Of a stretch of DNA of 64,000 bases, positions 56,828 to 64,000 are shown one piece after another. The DNA is taken from NCBI GenBank assembly GCA_026119935.1, contig JALRMH010000040.1, forward strand, positions 1 to 64,000, written 5' to 3'. The DNA comes from Endothia cerciana (Eukaryota; Ascomycota; Sordariomycetes; Diaporthales; Cryphonectriaceae). Made by a program: the position numbers and the translations under genes. Under the pieces are notes generated by a model. It was not told the origin of the DNA. It did not search any database and was given only the letters and a program-made list of their open reading frames with translations. Every line of letters starts with the position of its first letter. The first letter of the stretch is position 1.

Positions 56828-58561
56828 CTATGGTGGTTCGTTTGGTATGAGGGTGAGATGCCACAATGGTTGACTGGCGAATGGGCAGGACAGACTTCGC
56901 GTTTCCACGGTTATGAAGGCAGATATGTTTGTACCAACTTATGGGACCTGAGGCAAAACTTGGCGATGTTTCATAGATTGCCTCTCCGTCTCGGAGATTG
57001 TCTCCTCTGGTGCTGGTGAGGGTGGTAGGTGAGGCCTCTCTTTCCGCAAGCCGGGCAAATACTGTTTAATGAAGTTGTTGTGATTTGTTTTGAGGTGTGT
57101 AGGAGAAAAAGAAAGAAAGAAAAAGACGAGGGCGAGAAGGCAGCGACAACACAGCGAGGTATAAATTCTGGCTCGGGATCAGGCCCCATTACACACCCAA
57201 CGTGATCTGCTTGGCATCCTCATCATTCCAATACAGGGAGAATTCACGTCGGCAATAGGCAGCCTGATCCAAGGTGATACCAGTTGGTGGTATTGTAGTC
57301 GATATCAAAATGGGTCTGAATGGTGCACCAACACCACCGTGGTGACGAGAGCGCCAGCCAATCAAGGCAGTCGGAAAGGAGGCAAAGTGGGCTGAGGTCA
57401 GACAATGGTTGAAAATTTGCTGAGACAAAAGACTGTTAACGTTCCTGAATGGGGTGGGCTATGAATTGTTCTCGTAAAGAATGGAAAACAACCTTCCTAT
57501 TGTCCTCCCTTTTGAGAACCATTGTGGTGGGGGGATAAGTGGAACCCGTACCGTCATTGAGCAACACTACCGCCTCGGCCGGTGTCGCCCTAAATCTCTA
57601 TTCAGCTACTTCTCTGGGCAACTGCTGGGGCCGCTTTATCTTCACCGTCCAGACGCCGTGGCGCGCCTTGGGCAGGTCTCTTGCCCAGAAGGTGTTGCTG
57701 CCGGGGGGCACCTCGTAAGCCGGTCAGAGAAGACCAGAAACGACCTGACCAAAGGGTTGGCTTGACCAGTCAAACAGCTGGCGTCCTTCACGAAAGAGCA
57801 AATCAAAGACACGAGATGCCTGGCTATCAAAAACAACAGCAACGCTCACTGGGCCGGGTAACGTGCGCAGTTGCCAGTCGATAGCACTGAGCCAAGTGGC
57901 GGGAGTCTGCTGGCCTAGTGAATGTTTCTCTGCTGACAGGCGGCGCCGCCAAGAGGAGCTGTTGGTGGGAGAACACCCCGCCCCGACCGCAGATGCTTTC
58001 TAAGACTTCACCTCATTGGTCGTCAGTATTGGTAGACCTGGATCTCATATTGTCATTCAGGAGTACCCGAACCCCGAGCCTGCCAGTGTCACCCCCTCGG
58101 GGAGCCAGACACTGCGGTCGAGGTCCACCTCTAGCCACTGCATCCTGTACCCTCCAGGCTTCATCGACACGCAGGAAGCAAAGTATGTTGAAATTCTTTT
58201 GTTTCCCCAAGAACGCCGATTGTAAATGCCCCGTCGAGTGGTATCTTGTAAATGCCAGCCATGTCTCTGTTGAAAGACGCCGCTCCCAAAGGGTCTGTGT
58301 GAATAGCAAAGCTAGACTTGACCATTCCCGAAATCTCTTCGCAACGCCGATTTAAGTCTTGATGAGAAAAATAACCCTTCCCAGGGCTGGACCGCCCAAA
58401 ATCAGGTTTGTTGAGAACCGAACGCCTTTTCTTCGTCAGTTGTCCTGCGTCCAAAACATTAATGTGTACCAGACAGACAGCGTCAGGAGCTGCCTGCTGT
58501 CAAGCCATGAAGTAAAGCAAGCGGGAAAGACGTTGAATCTTCCGGCTGTGATACAGGGCAC
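56828..58561. other. 1.7-kb intergenic region
   Basis: Open frames (for example 57189-57428 minus and 57918-58355 plus) carry no recognisable domain and overlap frames on the other strand. Purine-rich GAAAGAAAG repeats occur near 57108-57122. Confidence 0.5.
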
Positions 58562-59830
58562 CTAGAACCTAAGGGCCTTGGGCTTCTCCCAGCTAAAGCT
58601 CTGGTTGGTGCCAAAGTGGCCGTTCTTGGCCGTCTGGTAGTAGATGGGCTTGGCCAGGTCCAGCTCCTTGACGATGACGCCAGGACGGAGGTCGAAGTTG
58701 TTGCGGATGATCTCCACCAGCTCATCATTAGACTTGGTGGAGGTACCGTAGGTGTCGACGAAGATGGACAGGGGCTCCGCTACGCCGATGGCGTAGGAGA
58801 GCTGGACGAGGGCACGGCGGGCAAGCCCGGCAGCCACGAGGGACTTGGCGACCCAGCGGCCCACATAGGCAGCGGACCGGTCGACCTTGGAGAAGTCCTT
58901 GCCGGAGAAGGCACCACCACCGTGGGCACCCCATCCACCGTAGGTGTCGACAATGATCTTACGGCCAGTGAGACCGGCGTCACCCTGAGGGCCGCCGATG
59001 ATGAACAGTCCGGACGGTTGAATCTGTGTGTGTGTGATGGTCAGTATGACGGGTCGTCATCCACTCGGTAACCAACGGCGCGGGGGTGGACGTACGTGGT
59101 AGATGGTCTTGTCATCCAGGTACTGGGCGGGGATGACCTTCTTGATGATCTTGTCCTTGATCTCCTTGCGCAGCTGCTCGGTGGTGATGTCCTCAGAGTG
59201 CTGAGCGGAGACGACGACGGTGTCGACACGCTTGGGGACGACGGCACCGTTGTCGTGCTCGTACTCGACGGTGACCTGGGTCTTGGTATCCGGCCGCAGC
59301 CAGGACAGAGAGCCGTCGCGGCGGGCGGCGGACATGGCGGCGTTCAGCTTGTGGGCCAGGAGCAGGGTGAGGGGGAAGAGCTCCGGGGTCTCGTCGGTGG
59401 CGTAGCCGAACATGATACCCTGGTCGCCGGCCCCGAGCTCCTCGAGGGCCTTTTCGTAGTGCAGGCCCTGGGCGATGTCGGGAGACTGTTGCTCGATGGC
59501 GACCAGCAGGTTGAGGGTCTTGTAGTCGAAGCCCTTGGAGGAGTCATCGTAGCCGATGTCCTTGATGGCGTTCCGGACGACGGTCTGGTAGTCGAGCTTG
59601 GCCTTGGTGGTGATCTCGCCGAAGACCATGATCATGCCGGTCTTGGTGGCAGTCTCGCAGGCGACCTTGGACAGAGGGTCCTCGGCCAGGCAGGCGTCAA
59701 GGATAGAGTCAGAGACCTGATCGGCGATCTTGTCAGGGTGACCCTCGCCGACCGACTCGGAGGTGAAGAGAAACCTCCCCTTGTTGTGGTGGGAGGAGCC
59801 ATTGACTCCGTTGGTCCCGTTTGAGGCCAT
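58562..59830 (-). CDS. eth-1: S-adenosylmethionine synthetase
   Basis: Two exons: 59830-59096 and 59023-58562, with a 72-bp intron (GTACGT...ACACAG). The sum of 1197 nt gives 398 residues, the normal length. Signatures: GEGHPDKIADQVSD (28-41, with the catalytic His of the ATP site), GAGDQGIMFGYATDE (133-147), and GGGAFSGKD (280-288, the P-loop-like second signature). It condenses methionine and ATP to S-adenosylmethionine, the methyl donor, in the cytosol. N. crassa eth-1 and yeast SAM1/SAM2 encode this enzyme; the symbol follows Neurospora. Strong codon bias for C/G-ending codons fits high expression. Confidence 0.96.
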
Positions 59831-60544
59831 CGTGTACTGTTGGGATGGCAGAGGGGGGGGGGGGGGCTGCTCGACAACAATCAGCAGCTGCTCGTTCAAC
59901 CAGGTACGATGGGACGCTCGTCGTCCTGACAAGAGGGAGAGAGGAGGCGGTCAGGAGGCGAAGGACGAGGCTGGGAGAGGCTGGGAGAGAGTTATGCGCC
60001 GAAGGGAGGGAGAAGAGAGGGAGAGGGAGAGGGAGAGGGAGAGGGAGAGAGAGAGAGAGAGATGCAGAACTGGGCGCCGAGAGGAGAGGGAAGTGCGGGA
60101 TAGACTGTCGACCAAGGTTTCGGAATTTTTGAGGAGAGGCGGGCTAGGGATGGCGTGCTGCCGGCAAATTGACGGCCCAGACCTACCTTTGTAGACAATC
60201 TGGCTGTCGAGGAAAGAAACAAGAGAGAAAGCAGAGGGACAGCAGGGAAGACAGAAAGACTGCGAAATCCCAAGAAAGAAGATGATGATGGTGATGGTTG
60301 AGACGAAGAGATGGGAGGGAGGGAGAAGAATGGCCGTCACGCAGGTGGGGTGGTGGGGGGGGGAGAATTTATTTGGGTTTCAATCGGCCTCGGACGCACA
60401 GGCACGGAGTATGGATGAAGTATGGGATGGATGGGTGCTCTGCCTGGCGCACTGCTCTGGGGCACGAGATGCAGCGCGTTTCTCTCCCTCTCGTCCAGAG
60501 ATGGCGGTAAAACACCCATGGAATCCAAGATTGGGAGAAGAGGG

Positions 60545-60575
<31 letters not shown>

Positions 60576-61587
60576 GCCGAAGGCCGGCGCCGGGTAGATT
60601 TCACAATAGTGCCAACAGCCCACCCCCCTCCCTCCCCGCTCCTTCACCGTGGGTTCCCAGTACTTTCACCTGCATTAAAGTGTGACGGCCAGTTCTCGTA
60701 CCCACCACCTACCACCACCATGGTACGCTGTCCTCACACGGGGCAGACGGCTGAGGCTAACACTTAGTGTTCTTCCTCCCTTGAGCACAGGGTCCCAGGG
60801 TCGCCTGGGGGGAAACCCTCAGACCTGCAAGTGATGGCACCATTGGCTCTGCAACTTGGCAATTCCCATCCCCCCCCCCCCCGCGGACCTGATGGCTCCC
60901 CAGAAGAAGACAGCGTCTCTGGTAACTCGGTGCTATGGTTGCTAGGCTCTTGATAGTCACGACTCGAGGCGGAAATAAGACCCTCACTGTCGTCTCTCAA
61001 CCAGTGACCAGCCGCTATCAGTCTACATGCGTTTGTACTCGGCACCTGGGCTCTAGAGAGGGAAAACTCCGGTGGCCCATGGAGTATTATTTGCAGAGAT
61101 TATCCGGACCAGCCCGTCTCCCCCCCCCCGCCCCCCCAAAAGACAGGAGATAGCATAATCCCTCCCTCCCTGGGTGTCCGGTTACAGAGGACGATCCGCG
61201 CCAGTACCTCTCTCTCTCTCTCTCTCTCTCCCGCCCTCCCTACCTAGGCTGCGGAGGTCAGGGACGGTGATGGATGAGGAGGGACGAGATTGTAGGGGTT
61301 CCCCTTTAGTGGTAGCCCGCGCCTAGCCATGTGCTAATAGTATGCTCCAGTGGTGGTGGGTGGCTCTTCAGGGGGGGAAACCTGTAGTAACTGGACCCGC
61401 CGCCGATAAGATAAGAAGTCATCTTCCATGGGAGGGGGTCCGTACCCAGCCAAGCTTCTTCCCAGGCCAGAAAATTCTATGTTGGGTGTGTGCGCACCCC
61501 CCATGATACACAGGCACCTATCGAGCCCTCCGCCCAGGTAGCAGCAGTCGGTGCTGCCCCCGACACTTCAAGCCGCCACGGTCAAAG
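59831..61587. other. Divergent intergenic region between SAM synthetase and GPN3
   Basis: Holds the SAM synthetase leader, a G-run (59856-59868), GAGAGG/GA repeats (60014-60060), a long A-run (about 60544-60572), C-runs (60871-60882 and 61122-61138) and a CT dinucleotide run (61209-61230). No gene. Confidence 0.6.
59837..60186 (-). other. Possible 5' UTR intron of the SAM synthetase gene
   Basis: On the minus strand, CTACAAAG|GTAGGT (boundary at 60186) and CATCCCAACAG|TACACG (boundary at 59837) frame a 350-nt GT-AG interval. The acceptor lies six bases before the start codon and is preceded by a long pyrimidine tract. This is inferred from sequence only; transcript data would settle it. Confidence 0.4.
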
Positions 61588-62600
61588 ATGAGCAAGTTCG
61601 GTGTCATGGTCATGGGGCCGGCGGGGGCCGGAAAGGTAAGGAGACTCGTCCACGGTGCACCGCACCGCATCGCGTCGCATCCTGATCCTCTCTGACCGCG
61701 CCCCCCCCTCTGTTGCAGTCCACCTTCTGCTCCGCCCTCACCACCCACCTCCAGCTCAACCGCCGCTCCTGCTTCTACGTCAACCTCGACCCGGCCGCCG
61801 AGTCCTTCGAACACGCCCCCGACCTCGACATCAAGGACCTGATCTCCCTCGAGGACGTCATGGAGGAGATGGGGCTGGGCCCCAACGGCGGCCTGGTCTA
61901 CTGCTTCGAGTTCCTGCTCGACAACCTCGACTTCCTCACCGAGGCCCTCGACGGCCTGACCGAGGAGTACCTCATCATCTTCGACATGCCCGGCCAGATC
62001 GAGCTGTACACCCACATCCCCATCCTGCCCACCCTGTGCAGGTTCCTCGCCCAGCCCGGCGCCCTGGACATCCGGCTCTGCGCCGCCTACCTGCTGGAGG
62101 CCACCTTCGTCGTGGACCGGGCCAAGTACTTCTCCGGTACCCTGAGCGCCATGAGCGCCATGATGCTGCTCGAGGTCCCCCACCTGAACATCCTCTCAAA
62201 GATGGACCTGGTCAAGGGCCAGGTGCGCAAGAGGGACATGAAACGGTTCCTCACCCCGGACTCGAGTCTTTTGGACGACGACCCGGCCGAGCTGGCCAGG
62301 AACCACGTCCTCGGCGAGGGCCCGTCGGGACAGGAAGGCGACAGGATGGGTGCGGACGACGAGGACGTCGACCCGTCGAGGGGGGATGTGGTGATGCGCG
62401 GGACGAGCTTCAGGAGGCTGAACAAGGCCGTCGCGGGCCTGATCGAGAGCTTCAGCATGGTCAGCTACCTGAAACTCGACGCCTCCGACGAGGACAGCGT
62501 CGGCGCGATCCTCAGCTACATCGACGACTGCATCCAGTACCACGAGGCGCAGGAGCCCAAGGAGGTGATGGACGGGGAGTTCGAGGAGCAGGAAGAGTAA
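61588..62600 (+). CDS. GPN3: GPN-loop GTPase 3
   Basis: Two exons: 61588-61635 (MSKFGVMVMGPAGAGK) and 61719-62600. The 83-bp intron splits the P-loop between Lys16 and Ser17. The sum of 930 nt gives 309 residues. Motifs: P-loop GPAGAGKS (10-17), the family-defining GPN triplet (70-72, GLGPNGGLVY), G3-like DMPGQIEL (105-112), and base-recognition SKMDL (176-180). GPN3 works with GPN1 in assembly and nuclear import of RNA polymerase II. An Asp-rich insertion (about residues 200-240, including ADDEDVDPSRGD) and an acidic C-terminus are typical of filamentous-fungal versions. Confidence 0.95.
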
Positions 62601-62936
62601 GGTCCTGATCAGGCTGGCGGGTCGGCGGGAAAGGGCCGTCATTTAGATACCACTGCTTTCACAATCTGCATAGCGTCGGCGTTGTGGCCCTGTAAACACG
62701 GGAATTACAATCCTCAGATCTCCCTGCACAAGAACACTGCTCAAGCCTTAAACCCCCCGCCCCAAAAGCAGAGGTGATCCATCCGTATACCGTGCCGTAA
62801 CCCGCATACACCGTGCTCTCATGACAGTTATACGCCCAACGCCTCGTCAAGAAGTCCATTTGGCGCGCCTGCACATCCCCCCGCTGCTGGCCTGCCCTCC
62901 GAGTCTCGGGGGGCCCGCCGTTGCGCCCCAGAAAGA
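62601..62936. other. Convergent 3' flanks of GPN3 and the Apq12-like gene
   Basis: 336 bp between two stop codons. No gene seen. Confidence 0.6.
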
Positions 62937-63612
62937 CTATTGTCCACGGCCAGCAGGGTAGCCATAGCTACTACCCCCCGCGCCACCCCCCGCGCCACCC
63001 CCCATGTTCTGTTGCCCGTCATATCGCTGGTACTCTGCCAGCCAGACGTCCTTGAGCGACGCGCCGTACCCCGCAATCTTGCTCACCACCACCACCAGAT
63101 CGCGCACCGTCTCCTCGAGTCCCCTCTGGTACACGAACGCGATACCGGCAGCCACGGCGGCCCAGAACATCAGCCGGAAGATCAGGCCCGTGATCCACAT
63201 CAGCATGCGCCGTATCCACGCCAGGACCTGCACGGCCAGCACGAACAGGAGCACCACGAAGATCAGGATGACGATGTCGGGGGAGTTGACGAGGATCTGG
63301 TTCAGGCGCGCGACGAGCGGCTCGACGATAGGGGCCATGGTGTCGAGGAATTGCCGCCTGGCGACGTTGAGCGAGGACGAGGGCGAGAGGAGGTGCCTGT
63401 TGAGGAGGTGGAGGGTATTTGCCGAGAAGAGTGCTGGGCACCGGTCAGTAAAGGGGGGGACTCGCGCGTCCAGGCCTATCGTGGTGGGAGGAGGGGGGGG
63501 GGGTATGCGCTGGGGACTCAAGAGGCAGATAGGTACGGTGCTGTCGCATACCTTCTCTGGCCACTTTCAGGTTCTGAAGGAGGGTATCGTAAACGTCTTG
63601 ACCACCGTCCAT
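62937..63612 (-). CDS. Apq12-like nuclear envelope / nuclear pore assembly protein
   Basis: Two exons: 63612-63552 (MDGGQDVYDTLLQNLKVARE) and 63433-62937, with a 118-bp intron (GTATGC...CAG). The sum of 558 nt gives 185 residues. Two adjacent hydrophobic helices (about 74-93, IVILIFVVLLFVLAVQVLAW; and about 98-121, LMWITGLIFRLMFWAAVAAG) are joined by the short basic link IRRM. An amphipathic helix follows (LEETVRDLVVVVSKIAGYGA). The C-terminus is Gly/Ser/Tyr-rich. The paired-helix layout and length fit the Apq12 family (ER/nuclear envelope protein for nuclear pore biogenesis and lipid homeostasis). The identification rests on pattern and is less certain than the gene itself. Confidence 0.72.
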
Positions 63613-64000
63613 GGCCTCGACTGCTTCTCTGACGTGTTGACGTGGGCGACAGAAATCTGGTTCTTTGTGCCGGATATGGAATCTTCGGCGGGGGCAAGGA
63701 GCGCACAGGGATCAAAGGCAGACAGATGCAGGAAGAGAAGAGCTTTCGAGATTGTGATGTCCGTGGCCGGGAGAGGGCAGCAAGAGAGCTGAACTGGTAA
63801 AATTCTTGTGTCGAAAAACCAGGAGTCATATGTATGGTGAGTTGTTGTTGGCCCCCCCCCCCCCCGGGCTCGCAGGGTCCAGATTCTTGTGGAGGTTTGT
63901 GTGTCCTGGAGCCACTTCCACAGATCAGCAGGGATTCGCGTGAAGGGAAAAACCGGGGTTGGTTCGAAGATCGACCACACGCGCGCACGGGCCAAGTCCG
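63613..64000. other. Upstream flank at the window edge
   Basis: Promoter side of the Apq12-like gene, with a C-run at 63852-63865. No start of a further gene can be supported. Confidence 0.5.

Noticed and set aside
59096..59824. 242-codon plus-strand frame opposite SAM synthetase
   Set aside because: The antisense shadow of a highly codon-biased gene; Gly/Val/Leu/Asp-rich translation with no independent support.
61518..62183. 221-codon minus-strand frame opposite GPN3
   Set aside because: Antisense shadow of the codon-biased GPN3 exon.

Overview
The window reads as a filamentous ascomycete (Pezizomycotina, most likely a Sordariomycete). The genes have short GT-AG introns of about 66-160 bp with CTAAC/CTGAC-like branch sites. 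Gene content is typical of the group: a GT69/CAP59 mannosyltransferase, a complex I accessory subunit, a fungal Sil1, and the fungal protein usually labelled 'casein kinase II beta 2'. Transposable-element DNA is heavily mutated C-to-T and G-to-A in the way repeat-induced point mutation (RIP) does. I cannot name the species. Exon coordinates are my own splice predictions; where stated, the exon sum keeps an open frame.

The window has two compartments. Positions 1 to about 27.2 kb are strongly AT-rich and consist almost entirely of nested, RIP-damaged Ty3/Gypsy chromodomain retrotransposons in at least two families. Reading the boundaries, the nest is: element B (its 5' half lies off the left edge) interrupted by element A, whose 3' LTR is itself split by a complete element C (3469-11129; two 534-bp LTRs; 5-bp target duplication). 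Then come B's 3' half (to 14932), an LTR/gag stump of minus-strand element E, minus-strand element D (15522-19631, 5' part lost), and a full-length minus-strand element F (19632-27185; two 470-bp LTRs). Two solo LTRs with perfect 5-bp duplications lie at 1237-1449 and 27568-27758. In A, B, C, D and F the opposite strand between the integrase/chromodomain region and the 3' LTR carries a decayed Cys-rich ORF; this is the most interesting unexplained signal in the window.

From about 28 kb the base composition changes and host genes begin: GT69 mannosyltransferase (+), peroxisomal membrane protein PMP4 (-), an Esc1-like bHLH factor (-), a 7.4-kb stretch without a credible gene, Sil1 (-) divergent from a complex I accessory subunit (+), ribosomal protein uS19 (-), an Mpv17/PMP22-family protein whose last conserved Trp codon is a stop (-), a GFA-domain protein (-), the 'CK2 beta-2'-like protein (-), a PI-PLC (-), a conserved acidic/basic-tailed hypothetical (-), S-adenosylmethionine synthetase (-), the GPN3 GTPase (+) and an Apq12-like nuclear-envelope protein (-).

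The genes are mostly housekeeping and do not form a pathway or a biosynthetic cluster. A 10-N assembly gap lies at 31749-31758 beside long homopolymer runs, so the sequence around 31.6-31.9 kb is unreliable. Long G or C homopolymers recur throughout the non-coding part of the gene-rich half.
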